From Mesorhizobium tianshanense (GTDB lineage: Bacteria > Pseudomonadota > Alphaproteobacteria > Rhizobiales > Rhizobiaceae), in NCBI RefSeq assembly GCF_007830515.1, contig NZ_VLKT01000004.1:1-64000 (forward strand): 64,000 nucleotides of DNA, in the 5' to 3' direction. The notes under the pieces are model-generated. The model was not told where the DNA came from. It did not search any database and worked only from the letters and a program-made list of their open reading frames with translations. Below, piece by piece: positions 7,786-16,895 of the stretch. Position numbers and translations under genes: made by a program. Every line of letters starts with the position of its first letter. The stretch's first letter is position 1.

Positions 7786-9639
7786 ATGAACGAGTCGGCC
7801 CTGCGACGCGCATTGCTGGCCATCGCCGTGCTGGGTCTGGCCGTTGGAGCCGGCGTCTGGCGAACCGGCTATGACTCCATTCAGGCCGGCTCAATCTGGA
7901 CGGCGGCGACCTTGCCCGTGATGGTGGCGCTCGCCATTTCCATATTGCGCGATTTCTGGATCGGCCGCTTCGGCGTCGATGCGATTGCGCTGGTATCAAT
8001 GTCCGCGGCACTGTTGCTCGACCAGCCGCTGGCTGCGGTGGTGGTGGCGATCATGTATGCCGGTGGCACGGTGCTCGAGGATTTTGCCCGTGGCCGGGCG
8101 GAGCGGAATCTCAAGGCATTGACCGACCGGTCGCCGCGTGTCGCGCACCGCAAATCGACACAGGGAACAGAAACGATTTCCGTGGACCAGGTTGCCGTCG
8201 GCGACGAACTTCTGGTGCGCGCCGGCGAACTGCTGCCTGTCGATGGGATACTGCTCGATGCTTTGGCCTCTCTCGACGAGTCAGCGGTAACTGGCGAGCC
8301 GTTGACGGAACGGCGGCGCGCGGGTGATATGCTACGCAGCGGCACCCTCAATGCCGGAGAATCCTTCAGCATGCGCGCTTCGGCCTTGGCCGAACAAAGC
8401 ACCTATGCTGCGATCTTGCGTATGGTCGCTGCGGCGCAGACCGCGAAAGCACCGTTCATCCGCATGGCCGACCGCTTTGCCTTGTTCCTGCTGCCAGCCA
8501 CTTTGTTGGTTGCCGGCACCGCCTGGTACGCCTCCGGCGATCCGATCCGAGCGCTGGCCGTGCTGGTGGTCGCAACACCTTGCCCTCTCATCCTCGCGGC
8601 TCCCGTTGCCTTCATCGGCGGGGTGTCGCGCGCCGCGCGGGCCGGCATTCTGATGAAAGGCAGTGCGGCTCTGGAGGCCCTCGCTCAAGTTCGGACCGCG
8701 ATTTTCGACAAGACGGGCACCCTGACCGTTGGCGGTGCCGAGCTTATCGAAATCGATGCTGCACCGGGCGGTGACGCCAACACCCTATTGCAGCTTTTGG
8801 CATCGCTGGAACAGGCCTCGCACCATGTGCTCGCCGACTCGATCATTCGGGCTGCCCGTGGCCGAAATCTGGTGTTGTCGCATCCATGCAATGTTCACGA
8901 ATATCGCGGTGCCGGCCTGAAAGGCCGGGTCGACAAGGTATCGATCGCGGCGGGATCGCGAGCACTCGTGCTGGCCGACAAGCCGCTGCCTCGTTGGACG
9001 GAAAGCGGTGAAAAGCGATACCGCGACGAGCCAGTGCTCAGGGTTTTTGTGGCGCTCGATGGGCGACTTGCCGGTATATTCACATTCGGGGACGCTCTAC
9101 GCTTGGATGCCCATGATACACTCCGCAACCTGCGCTCGGCCGGCATCACACGTATGGTCATGCTTACAGGCGACGATGGCGTGGCGGCGAAGCGTGTTTC
9201 CGCCCTGCTCGCCCTCGATACCATCGTCGCAGATGCGATGCCTGCCGAGAAAGTGGCGGCGGTCGAGGCCGAGAAAGCGTTGGCACCAACGATGATGGTC
9301 GGCGACGGCATAAACGATGCCCCCGCGCTAGCGGCCGCAACGGTCGGTGTCGCCATGGGGGCGCGCGGTGCCAGTGCATCCTCGGAGGCCGCGGACGTCA
9401 TCGTACTGACCGATAGGCTGCAGCCGGTCGCCGATGCGGTTCGGATTGCGCGGCGCACCCGCATGATCGCCCTGCAAAGCATCATCGCCGGGCTGGCACT
9501 CTCAGCCGCGGCAATGGCTGCGGCGGCCATGGGGCAGATCACGCCTGTGGCGGGAGCATTGCTTCAGGAGGGCATCGACATAGCGGTTATCCTCAACGCG
9601 TTGCGCGCTCTTGGCGATGGGCGTCCCGAACGCGCATAA
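7786..9639 (+). CDS. P1B-type heavy-metal translocating ATPase with TPC motif
   Basis: From ATG 7786 the pump has 617 residues and starts directly in membrane segments: no N-terminal metal-binding domain is present. Landmarks are the actuator-loop TGEP around residue 169, the transmembrane metal-site motif TPCP at about 264-267, phosphorylation site DKTGT at 308-312, and the hinge GDGINDAPAL. TPC in place of CPC or SPC is the mark of the P1B-5 class, often linked to iron or nickel export, so the metal is a guess. The nucleotide-domain dipeptide usually HP reads HV (SHHVLA). An upstream in-frame extension to 7471 overlaps the neighbouring gene and is rejected. trxC follows after 20 bases. Confidence 0.85.
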   Translation: MNESALRRALLAIAVLGLAVGAGVWRTGYDSIQAGSIWTAATLPVMVALAISILRDFWIGRFGVDAIALVSMSAALLLDQPLAAVVVAIMYAGGTVLEDFARGRAERNLKALTDRSPRVAHRKSTQGTETISVDQVAVGDELLVRAGELLPVDGILLDALASLDESAVTGEPLTERRRAGDMLRSGTLNAGESFSMRASALAEQSTYAAILRMVAAAQTAKAPFIRMADRFALFLLPATLLVAGTAWYASGDPIRALAVLVVATPCPLILAAPVAFIGGVSRAARAGILMKGSAALEALAQVRTAIFDKTGTLTVGGAELIEIDAAPGGDANTLLQLLASLEQASHHVLADSIIRAARGRNLVLSHPCNVHEYRGAGLKGRVDKVSIAAGSRALVLADKPLPRWTESGEKRYRDEPVLRVFVALDGRLAGIFTFGDALRLDAHDTLRNLRSAGITRMVMLTGDDGVAAKRVSALLALDTIVADAMPAEKVAAVEAEKALAPTMMVGDGINDAPALAAATVGVAMGARGASASSEAADVIVLTDRLQPVADAVRIARRTRMIALQSIIAGLALSAAAMAAAAMGQITPVAGALLQEGIDIAVILNALRALGDGRPERA

Positions 9640-9659
9640 TTGATGATACGAATGGGTGA

Positions 9660-10115
9660 ATGGCCATGGTGCAGGAAAATCTGGTGGTTTGCGGTAAATG
9701 CGGTGGGGTCAATCGCCTGCCACCAGCACGCAATGCCGGGGACGCGAAATGCGGAAAGTGCGGCATCAAGCTGTTCTCGGGTCATCCCGAAGACGTCGAC
9801 GCACAGACCTTCGATCGCCAGGTCAAGCGAAGCAGCCTCCCCGTTGTCGTCGACGTCTGGGCACCTTGGTGCGGCCCCTGCAAGATGATGGCGCCAGCAT
9901 ATGAGGCGGCAGCAATCGAACTGGAGCCGCATGTCCGCCTGATCAAGCTCAATTCCGACAACGAGCAAGCTATAGCATCCAGGCTCGGCATTCGCGGCAT
10001 CCCGACCATGATCCTCTTCCATGGCGGACGCGAGCTTGCGCGCACATCCGGCGCAATGACGGCGGGCCAGATCGTCAGGTGGGTTCGCGACCACCTGCCG
10101 ATGGCCGCAAGCTGA
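9660..10115 (+). CDS. trxC: Thioredoxin 2 with N-terminal zinc-binding domain
   Basis: The product has 151 residues, the length of TrxC. Two CGKC pairs (Cys 11, 14, 31, 34) form the zinc-ribbon that distinguishes thioredoxin 2 from TrxA, and the redox site WCGPC spans residues 70-74. The cis-Pro loop is GIRGIPTMILF. TrxC reduces cytoplasmic disulfides and is usually induced by oxidative stress. ATG at 9666 is a near alternative start. It sits 20 bases after the metal ATPase and 13 before the DUF4010 gene, so the three look like one operon; a thiol reductase with a metal exporter suggests metal or redox stress defence. Confidence 0.92.
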   Translation: MAMVQENLVVCGKCGGVNRLPPARNAGDAKCGKCGIKLFSGHPEDVDAQTFDRQVKRSSLPVVVDVWAPWCGPCKMMAPAYEAAAIELEPHVRLIKLNSDNEQAIASRLGIRGIPTMILFHGGRELARTSGAMTAGQIVRWVRDHLPMAAS

Positions 10116-10128
10116 AAGCAGCCACACC

Positions 10129-11382
10129 ATGGATCCGCTCATCGCTCGGCTCGGACTGGCCCTGGCAATAGGCCTCCTCGTCGGACTGGAGCGTGGCTGG
10201 CAGGAGCGGGACGCGCCCGCTCACAGCCGGACGGCCGGAATTCGAACGTTCGGCATATCCGGCCTGCTCGGCGGCATTCTCGCAGCGCTGGCCGATGTGC
10301 TCGACGCAGTTTCCGTGCTGGTCGGCGGCTTCATCGCCTTTGCGGCAATCTTCGCCTGGTACAAGGCGCGCGAGGCTGCCCATGATGAGGATTTCAGCGT
10401 TACAGCAGTGATAGCGGGCCTTGGCGTGTTCACGCTCGGTGCGCTTTCCGTCGCCGGCGATTATCGGGCCGCGGCTGCCGGAGGGGCAGCACTCGCAGCG
10501 GTCCTTGCCAGTCGAGAGGTCCTGCACGGCCTCTTGAAGCGACTGACCTGGGTCGAACTGCGTTCGGCGCTGATCCTAGCGGTGATGACCGCGATCGTTT
10601 TGCCCTTGCTGCCAAATCGGACGATGGATCCGTGGGGCGGTTTCAATCCGTGGGAGGTCTGGTTCCTCACGGTGCTGATGGCGTCGATATCGTTCGCGGG
10701 CTACGTCGCCGTTCGCGTCCTGGGAACCACGCGCGGTCTGCTCGTCAGCTCGCTTGCAGGTGCCATCGTCTCGTCCACCGCCGTGACCATGGCGCTTGCC
10801 CGCAACGCCGCATCGGCGAGCAATCCACGGCCGCTTGCGGGCGCTGCTTCGCTGGCTGCCACGGTGTCGGTGCTGCGCGTTTGCGCTGTCGTACTGATCG
10901 TCGAGCCAAGCGTGTTCGCTGCGGTCGGCATTCCAGCGATTGCCGCGTCGCTTGTCTTCGCAGCCTGCGGAGCATTCCTGTTAGCCCGTGCCGGCGGTGA
11001 TGCCAAAGGTGGCGCACTGGCACGCAATCCGTTCGAATTAGGCCCGTTGCTGCTGTTTGCCCTGCTCTTTGCGGTTGTCGCCACCGCGAGCGCTGCATTG
11101 GCTGCTCAATTCGGCGGGCGCGGCTTGCTGGCAAGCTCGACGCTTGCAGGCACATTCGATGTCGACGTCTCGGTGCTCAGCGCGTTACGCTTGGTCAAGC
11201 AATCGATCCCGATCGAGACCGTGGGCCAGGCGGTGCTCGCGGCGCTGGCGGCAAACGCGGTCGGCCGCCTGTCGCTGGCGGTATTTGCCGGCCCGGTCAG
11301 GTTCTGGTTGCCGCTGGCCGGCGCAACCCTGATCGCCGCAGGCGCCGGCTATATCGCGATGTTGCTGCCGCTGAACTTCTGA
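10129..11382 (+). CDS. MgtC/SapB-DUF4010 family integral membrane protein
   Basis: This 417-residue protein is nearly all membrane: about a dozen hydrophobic segments. The first part (residues 1-130) matches the MgtC/SapB-like N-terminal region, with LARLGLALAIGLLVGLERGW and HSRTAGIRTFG, and the rest matches DUF4010. The biochemical role of the family is not established; MgtC proteins are linked to magnesium limitation and ATP synthase control, but that should not be transferred without test. It is the last gene of the ATPase-trxC operon, with a 13-base gap to trxC. Confidence 0.85.
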   Translation: MDPLIARLGLALAIGLLVGLERGWQERDAPAHSRTAGIRTFGISGLLGGILAALADVLDAVSVLVGGFIAFAAIFAWYKAREAAHDEDFSVTAVIAGLGVFTLGALSVAGDYRAAAAGGAALAAVLASREVLHGLLKRLTWVELRSALILAVMTAIVLPLLPNRTMDPWGGFNPWEVWFLTVLMASISFAGYVAVRVLGTTRGLLVSSLAGAIVSSTAVTMALARNAASASNPRPLAGAASLAATVSVLRVCAVVLIVEPSVFAAVGIPAIAASLVFAACGAFLLARAGGDAKGGALARNPFELGPLLLFALLFAVVATASAALAAQFGGRGLLASSTLAGTFDVDVSVLSALRLVKQSIPIETVGQAVLAALAANAVGRLSLAVFAGPVRFWLPLAGATLIAAGAGYIAMLLPLNF

Positions 11383-11406
11383 CAGCGCCGAGACATCCCA
11401 ACCCCT

Positions 11407-11420
11407 TTGATGCGGATCAA
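11407..11420. promoter_or_regulatory. Perfect FNR/FixK box (TTGAT-N4-ATCAA)
   Basis: TTGATGCGGATCAA is an exact consensus match centred about 56 bases before the ATG at 11470. Confidence 0.75.
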
Positions 11421-11469
11421 GGCCAAGTATGGTCGCCGCGCTATGAAACTCCGTCAAAAGGAGTTCGCC

Positions 11470-11856
11470 ATGACCAATCTGAATGATCTTACCCCTAAAT
11501 TCCGGCATGTCCGGCTGTTGCTTGCCCGCGAGAAGGACCGCCCGGGCGGGGATCGCGAGGAGGGCTACGACGTGCTCGCTCCGTTGACGAGCGATGGCCG
11601 GATCGATGCGGACGAGTGGAAATCGCACAGGGCTTCCTGCCGCGTTCGTCGGTTTCGCACCGGGGAAGAAGACCTGATCGGCCGGCTGAGGCGCAAGCCC
11701 GGCGGACAGTGGTATTTCGACTATGCAGAAGGCGACCGCGACGACGAGATCGGTTTCCATCTCGGCGACGAACGCTTCGTGACCGGTGAATACGTGTCGA
11801 TCGAACGCAACGGCGCCATGCACACCTATCAGGTGGCACGGGTCGAACGGCCTTAG
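11470..11856 (+). CDS. Uncharacterised 128-residue protein under an FNR/FixK box
   Basis: I do not recognise a named family. The protein is hydrophilic and acidic-basic mixed, with no signal peptide, membrane segment or cysteine-rich motif apart from a lone Cys in RASCRVRRF. It reads as a small beta-rich domain (GGQWYFDYAEGDRDDEIGF, EYVSIERNGAMHTYQVARVE). ATG 11470 has AAGGAG nine bases upstream, better than an earlier in-frame ATG at 11407 that would sit inside the FNR/FixK box. The perfect box suggests expression when oxygen is low. Its neighbours are a DUF4010 membrane protein and the arginine deiminase operon. Confidence 0.75.
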   Translation: MTNLNDLTPKFRHVRLLLAREKDRPGGDREEGYDVLAPLTSDGRIDADEWKSHRASCRVRRFRTGEEDLIGRLRRKPGGQWYFDYAEGDRDDEIGFHLGDERFVTGEYVSIERNGAMHTYQVARVERP

Positions 11857-11891
11857 TACTCGAGACAAGACGCCTCGGAGCAGCTTCGCGA

Positions 11892-12080
11892 CGCATCCTG
11901 GTTGTGGTCGGGTATCACGACCCTTCTCCGGACCGGCTCTGCCGCGGCCTTGCGAAGGCCTGTGCCGAGGGCGCGGAACAGGCGGGGCATGCCGCTCTCC
12001 GGTTCACGATTCAGGTCGGGCTGCGAAGTCTCTTTGTGCTGCTCATAAAGCACAATCGCTACGCAACAAAATCGGTTTGA
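11892..12080 (+). pseudogene. Fragment of a flavodoxin-fold NAD(P)H oxidoreductase
   Basis: The frame reads RILVVVGYHDPSPDRLCRGL then AKACAEGAEQAGHAALRF, which resembles the N-terminal 40 residues of NAD(P)H-dependent oxidoreductases of the MdaB/KefF type (usually RILVIxGHPDPSP...). No start codon is found in frame just upstream, and similarity fades after about 11990, with a stop at 12078-12080. It is therefore read as a remnant stranded between the 128-residue protein gene and arcD. Confidence 0.5.
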
Positions 12081-12090
12081 CCCGCATCAA
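12077..12090. promoter_or_regulatory. FNR/ANR-type box upstream of the arc operon (TTGAC-N4-ATCAA)
   Basis: TTGACCCGCATCAA is one base from the consensus and is centred about 72 bases before the arcD ATG. In Pseudomonas the same operon is switched on by ANR through such a box, so anaerobic induction is a good inference. Confidence 0.75.
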
Positions 12091-12155
12091 AGTTGCCCGC
12101 CGCTTTTTCCTGTTCATTGCCTTCCATCGAGATCTTCAAACTCAGGAGAGCATCC

Positions 12156-13622
12156 ATGACGACGGCCGGAATAAATGTCCCTATCGGGAAAGTAACGGCC
12201 GCAGCAGCGACGAAGCTTCGAGTAGGTTCCCTCACCGCATTGGTGATCGGCTCGATGGTCGGCTCCGGCGTGTTCAGCCTGCCGCAGAATATGGCGGCCG
12301 GTGCCGGTCCTCTTGCCATCCTGATTGGCTGGGCCATCACTGCCGTTGGCATGCTGGCGCTCGTCTTCGTCTACCAATCGCTTGCAACCCGCAAGCCGGC
12401 ACTCGACGCGGGTCCCTACGCCTACGCCAAGGCCGGGTTCGGTCCCTTCATCGGCTTCAACAGCGCCTGGGGCTACTGGATCAGCGCATGGGTCGGCAAC
12501 GTCTCCTACGCGGTGATCGTGTTCAGCGCCCTGTCCTATTTCTTTCCGGCCTTCGGCGACGGAAACACCTGGCAGGCCGTGCTCGGCGCATCGATCCTGC
12601 TGTGGCTGGTCCACGCCCTGGTCCTCGCAGGCATCCGGCAGGCAGCAATCGTCAACGTCATTGTCACGGTGGCCAAGATCGCTCCGATCGTCCTGTTCGT
12701 CGGGGTCGTCGCAGTCGCCTTCAAGCTGGATGTCTGGTCTCTCGACTTCAGCGGGCTTGGCAACGCCGACCTTGGCTCGATTACCGCACAGGTGAAGAGC
12801 ACGATGATGGTGACGTTGTGGGTGTTCATCGGCATCGAGAGCGCCAGCGTATTCTCCGGCCGTGCCGAGCACCGCAAGGACATCGCCATGGCAACGGTAC
12901 TTGGCTTCTTCACCTGCCTCGCGCTCTACGGGCTGGTCTCGCTGCTGTCGCTCGGCATCCTGAGCCAGCCTGAGCTCGCCGCGCTGAAGAACCCCTCCAT
13001 GGCCGGTGTCCTGGAGGCGGTTGTCGGGCCCTGGGGCGCCATCCTCATCAATATCGCGCTTGTCGTGTCGGTGGTCGGCGCCTTTCTGAGCTGGACGCTG
13101 CTTGCCGCCGAAATTCCGCATGTCGCCGCCAAGGACGGGACGATGCCGAAATTCTTCGGCCAGGAGAGCGAACGCGGCGTGCCGTCGACCTCGCTCCTGA
13201 TCACCAACCTGCTCGTCCAGGCATTCCTGGTGATCACGCTCTTCGCGCAAAGCACCTACCAGGCGTTGTTCTACATCGCATCGGCGGCGATCCTGGTGCC
13301 CTACATCTTTTCCGGAGCCTATGCGGCCAAGCTCGCGCTGACTGGAGAGAGTTATAAGGGCGGCGAGCAGCGCGGCGGCCCTCTTTTCGCCGGGCTGCTG
13401 GCGACGGTCTACGGGCTGTGGCTCGTCTATGCGGCGGGACCCGCCTACCTGTTCATGTGCGCGATCCTGTATGCGCCGGGCATCGTCTTCTACGTCTGGG
13501 CACGTCGCGAAACCAACCAGCGCGTGTTCCACCCCGCAGAAGCGGCGGTCGCCGCAGCACTTGTCGCCGCCGGTGTCGCCGCCGCCTATCTCATCTGGAA
13601 CGGGAGCATCAGCCCGCTATGA
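12156..13622 (+). CDS. arcD: Arginine:ornithine antiporter
   Basis: This 488-residue carrier of the APA superfamily (basic amino acid/polyamine antiporter) shows about 12 membrane segments. The first contains the family substrate loop [18 protein letters not shown]. It exchanges external arginine for ornithine to feed the arginine deiminase pathway. The start at 12156 has AGGAG nine bases before it; an in-frame ATG at 12093 lacks such a site and lies next to the FNR/ANR-type box. The stop overlaps the arcA start by ATGA (13619-13622), a sign of translational coupling. Identity as ArcD rests on fold plus operon context. Confidence 0.9.
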   Translation: MTTAGINVPIGKVTAAAATKLRVGSLTALVIGSMVGSGVFSLPQNMAAGAGPLAILIGWAITAVGMLALVFVYQSLATRKPALDAGPYAYAKAGFGPFIGFNSAWGYWISAWVGNVSYAVIVFSALSYFFPAFGDGNTWQAVLGASILLWLVHALVLAGIRQAAIVNVIVTVAKIAPIVLFVGVVAVAFKLDVWSLDFSGLGNADLGSITAQVKSTMMVTLWVFIGIESASVFSGRAEHRKDIAMATVLGFFTCLALYGLVSLLSLGILSQPELAALKNPSMAGVLEAVVGPWGAILINIALVVSVVGAFLSWTLLAAEIPHVAAKDGTMPKFFGQESERGVPSTSLLITNLLVQAFLVITLFAQSTYQALFYIASAAILVPYIFSGAYAAKLALTGESYKGGEQRGGPLFAGLLATVYGLWLVYAAGPAYLFMCAILYAPGIVFYVWARRETNQRVFHPAEAAVAAALVAAGVAAAYLIWNGSISPL

Positions 13623-14851
13623 ACGCCCCTATCACCACGACCCGGCTCGGCACCTTTTCTGAAGTCGGACGACTCCGCGAGGTGCTGGTGCACCGACCCG
13701 ATCTCAGCCTGCAAAGGCTGACACCGGACAATTGCAAGGCGTTGCTGTTCGATGACGTGCTCTGGGTGAAGAAGGCACGTCAAGAGCATGATGTCTTCGT
13801 CGACGCGCTGCGCGAACGCGGGGTGCTGGTACATTCGTTCGGGGAACTGCTGGCCGAGACCATGGGCCTCATCAAGGCCCGCGACTGGCTTCTCGACCGC
13901 AGAATTCATTCCGGCGTCGTCGGGCTCGACATGGTCGACGAGATGCGGGGATGGCTCGACGAGATGTCTTCGCAGCAGCTGGCCGCCTATCTTATCGGCG
14001 GCATTGCCCGCGCGGAGCTGCCTTTCGAACCTCGGGGACTCACCGGAAGGACGCGTGCGCCCCAGGATTTCGTGCTTCCGCCGCTGCCGAACCAGCTTTT
14101 CACCCGCGACAGTTCCTGCTGGATCTACGGCTCGGTCTCGGTCAACGCCATGTACTGGCCCGCCAGGCGCCCGGAAGCCGCCAATGTCGAAGCCGTGTAC
14201 CGCTTCCATCCCCGCTTTCGCGACAGCGGCACCCCCTTCGTTTCGCCGGATCCGGGAACGGGCATCAGCCTGGAAGGCGGAGACGTCATGCCGATCGGCG
14301 GCGGGACGGTTCTTGTCGGCATGGGAGAACGCACCACGCCGCAAGCCGTGGGCGGCCTAGCCCGCAGCCTGTTCGCGGCCGGTGAGGCGACCCGCGTGAT
14401 CGCGGCGCTTATGCCTAGAGACCGCAGTTTCATGCATCTCGACACCGTCTTCACCTTCTGCGACCGCGACCTGGTCACCCTGTACCCGCCGGTGGTCGAC
14501 CGGCTGCGCAGCTTCTCACTGCGACCGGGTGATGGAGCGGCATCCGTCGAGATCACGGAAGAAACCCAGCCGTTCACGGCAGTGGTTGCCGAAGCGCTCG
14601 GGTTGAAATCGCTGCGGATCATCGCCACTGGCGGCGACCGTTACGAGGCGGAGCGCGAGCAATGGGATGACGGCAACAACGTCGTTGCGGTCGAGCCCGG
14701 CGTGGTCATCGGCTACGACCGCAATGTCTACACCAATACGCTTCTACGCCGTGCCGGTGTTGAAGTGATCACGGTCGAGGGCGCCGAACTCAGCCGCGGC
14801 CGCGGCGGCGGGCACTGCATGACCTGCCCGATTGTCCGTGACCCGATTTGA
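13619..14851 (+). CDS. arcA: Arginine deiminase
   Basis: The enzyme hydrolyses arginine to citrulline and ammonia in the cytoplasm, the first step of the ADI pathway. It has 410 residues, as expected. Family motifs are [34 protein letters not shown] and the C-terminal [15 protein letters not shown], whose first Cys (residue 400) aligns with the catalytic Cys of Pseudomonas ArcA. The ATG overlaps the arcD stop. An alternative in-frame start at 13418 would lie deep in arcD and is rejected. Confidence 0.96.
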   Translation: MNAPITTTRLGTFSEVGRLREVLVHRPDLSLQRLTPDNCKALLFDDVLWVKKARQEHDVFVDALRERGVLVHSFGELLAETMGLIKARDWLLDRRIHSGVVGLDMVDEMRGWLDEMSSQQLAAYLIGGIARAELPFEPRGLTGRTRAPQDFVLPPLPNQLFTRDSSCWIYGSVSVNAMYWPARRPEAANVEAVYRFHPRFRDSGTPFVSPDPGTGISLEGGDVMPIGGGTVLVGMGERTTPQAVGGLARSLFAAGEATRVIAALMPRDRSFMHLDTVFTFCDRDLVTLYPPVVDRLRSFSLRPGDGAASVEITEETQPFTAVVAEALGLKSLRIIATGGDRYEAEREQWDDGNNVVAVEPGVVIGYDRNVYTNTLLRRAGVEVITVEGAELSRGRGGGHCMTCPIVRDPI

Positions 14852-14867
14852 CCTGAAAGGAAATCCC

Positions 14868-15869
14868 ATGTCGATCAATCTTCACGGTCGCTCCGTCCTC
14901 ACCCTGGACGATCTCACGGCCAACGAAATCCGATTTCTTCTGAAGCTGGCCGCCGACCTCAAGGCCGCCAAGCTCGCCGGGCACGAGATACCGCGTCTTG
15001 CCCGGAAAAATATCGCGCTGATCTTCGAGAAGGATTCGACACGCACAAGGACAGGGTTCGAGGTAGCAGCCTATGACCAAGGCGCCCATGTCACCTATTT
15101 CGGCCCCAGCGGCAGCCATATCGGCCACAAGGAATCCATGAAGGACACCGCCCGCGTGCTCGGCCGGATGTACGACGCGATCGAGTATCGCGGCTTTGCC
15201 CAGCATCAGGCCGAACTGCTTGCCGCGCATGCCGGCGTGCCTGTTTACAACGGCCTCACCGACGAGGCGCATCCGACGCAGATCCTCGCCGATTTCATGA
15301 CCATGCGCGAGTATACGCACAAGCATCTTTCGGACATGACCGTCACCTTCGTCGGCGAGGGGCGCGACAATGTCGCGCTGTCGCTGGCGCTCGGGGCGGC
15401 CAAGGTCGGCATCGACATGCGCATCGCCTCACCCAAGGAACTTTGGCCGGATGAGGAATTTTGCGCCCATATCAGGGAACTGGCGCAACATAGCGGCGGC
15501 CGCTTCAGGCTGGACGAAGATTTGAAGGGCTGCGTCCAAGACGCCGACTTCGTCTACACCGACGTCTGGATGTCGATGGGCGAGGACAAGTCCGGCTGGG
15601 CCGAGCGCATTCGCCTGTTGACGCCCTACCGGGTCACCAGCGAAGTGATGGCTGCCGCCGGCAACCCTCACGTCAAATTCATGCATTGCCTGCCGGCGTT
15701 CCACGACACCGATACAGAGATCGGTGCCTTCATCGCCCGGGAATACGGCATCGACTGCATGGAGGTTACCGACGAGGTATTCGAATCGGATGCCTCGATC
15801 GTCTTCGACCAGGCCGAAAACCGCATGCATACGATCAAGGCCCTGCTCGTCGCCACGATCGGCAATTGA
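14868..15869 (+). CDS. arcB: Catabolic ornithine carbamoyltransferase
   Basis: At 333 residues this matches OTCase length. The carbamoyl-phosphate loop STRTR is at residues 57-61, and MHCLPAFHD carries the conserved HCLP motif for ornithine. In this operon it should run in the catabolic direction, splitting citrulline with phosphate into ornithine and carbamoyl phosphate. ATG 14868 follows GAAAGGAAATCCC, 16 bases after arcA; an in-frame ATG at 14832 overlaps arcA and is less likely. It is followed by arcC with a one-base gap. Confidence 0.95.
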   Translation: MSINLHGRSVLTLDDLTANEIRFLLKLAADLKAAKLAGHEIPRLARKNIALIFEKDSTRTRTGFEVAAYDQGAHVTYFGPSGSHIGHKESMKDTARVLGRMYDAIEYRGFAQHQAELLAAHAGVPVYNGLTDEAHPTQILADFMTMREYTHKHLSDMTVTFVGEGRDNVALSLALGAAKVGIDMRIASPKELWPDEEFCAHIRELAQHSGGRFRLDEDLKGCVQDADFVYTDVWMSMGEDKSGWAERIRLLTPYRVTSEVMAAAGNPHVKFMHCLPAFHDTDTEIGAFIAREYGIDCMEVTDEVFESDASIVFDQAENRMHTIKALLVATIGN

Positions 15870-15870
15870 G

Positions 15871-16806
15871 ATGCTCATCATCGTTGCGCTCGGCGGGAAC
15901 GCGCTGCTGCGCCGTGCAGAACCGATGACGGCCGAAAACCAGCGCGCCAACATCGTGCGTGCCGCGGCTGTATTGGCGGATCTGGTTGGCGAAGGGCACT
16001 CGATCGTGATCACGCACGGCAACGGCCCGCAGGTTGGCCTGCTCGCCCTGCAGGCGGCCTCGGACGGTGGCGCGTTTCCACTCGACGTGCTCGGCGCCGA
16101 AAGCGCCGGCATGATCGGTTATGTGATCGAGCAGGAGCTCAACAATCTCCTCAAGCAGAAGCTGTTCGCCACTTTGTTGACGCAAGTGAAGGTAGACCCG
16201 CACGATCCGGCTTTCGCCCATCCGACGAAGCCGATCGGCCCGGTCTACGACGAGGCAACCGCCCGCCGGCTTGCTTCGGAACGCGGCTGGCAGATCGCGC
16301 CGGATGGCGACAGATGGCGCCGCGTCGTGCCGTCACCCAGGCCGCTGGAAATCATGGAAGCATCTGTCATCTCGTTCCTTGTCGAACGTGGCGTCATCGT
16401 CATTTGCACGGGCGGCGGCGGGGTCCCAGCGATCGCGCGCGATGACGGCAGTCTTTGCGGTGTGGAGGCCGTCATCGACAAGGACCTGGCGAGTTCGCTT
16501 CTGGCGCGCCAATTGAAGGCCGACATGCTGCTCATGCTGACCGACGTCGACGCAGTCTATGTCGATTACGGAACCGCCGCCGCCCGCCCACTGCGGCGGG
16601 TTACCTCGACGGAGATATCGGGACGGGATTTTCCGGCTGGCTCCATGGGGCCAAAGGTCGGCGCCGCAATCGAGTTCGCTAACGCGACAGGCAAGCCTGC
16701 CGCGATCGGCAAGCTTGATGACGCCGTCGAGATTGTCAGAGGCGAACGCGGCACGTGGTTTGAAGCTGGCGCTGCGGTCCCATTCATCGAATTCTGGCGC
16801 GGCTAA
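15871..16806 (+). CDS. arcC: Carbamate kinase
   Basis: The 311-residue kinase of the amino-acid kinase fold makes ATP from carbamoyl phosphate and ADP, the energy-yielding last step of the ADI pathway. It begins [14 protein letters not shown], has [11 protein letters not shown] for phosphate binding, and [14 protein letters not shown] plus KDLASSLLA in the nucleotide half. ATG 15871 directly follows the arcB stop (15867-15869). The operon arcDABC is complete, so the cell can probably gain ATP from arginine without oxygen. Confidence 0.95.
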   Translation: MLIIVALGGNALLRRAEPMTAENQRANIVRAAAVLADLVGEGHSIVITHGNGPQVGLLALQAASDGGAFPLDVLGAESAGMIGYVIEQELNNLLKQKLFATLLTQVKVDPHDPAFAHPTKPIGPVYDEATARRLASERGWQIAPDGDRWRRVVPSPRPLEIMEASVISFLVERGVIVICTGGGGVPAIARDDGSLCGVEAVIDKDLASSLLARQLKADMLLMLTDVDAVYVDYGTAAARPLRRVTSTEISGRDFPAGSMGPKVGAAIEFANATGKPAAIGKLDDAVEIVRGERGTWFEAGAAVPFIEFWRG

Positions 16807-16895
16807 GCAGTTGTTGCCGGCCAAACCCGTTCAATCGCTACCGGACGGCATCTGATTGCGCCGAACTGATTGAGTCTCGAGCCCAACCGCCACGA

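Noticed and set aside
12114..13532. A 472-codon open frame on the minus strand
   Set aside because: It is antisense to arcD, with low-complexity His/Asp/Arg composition.
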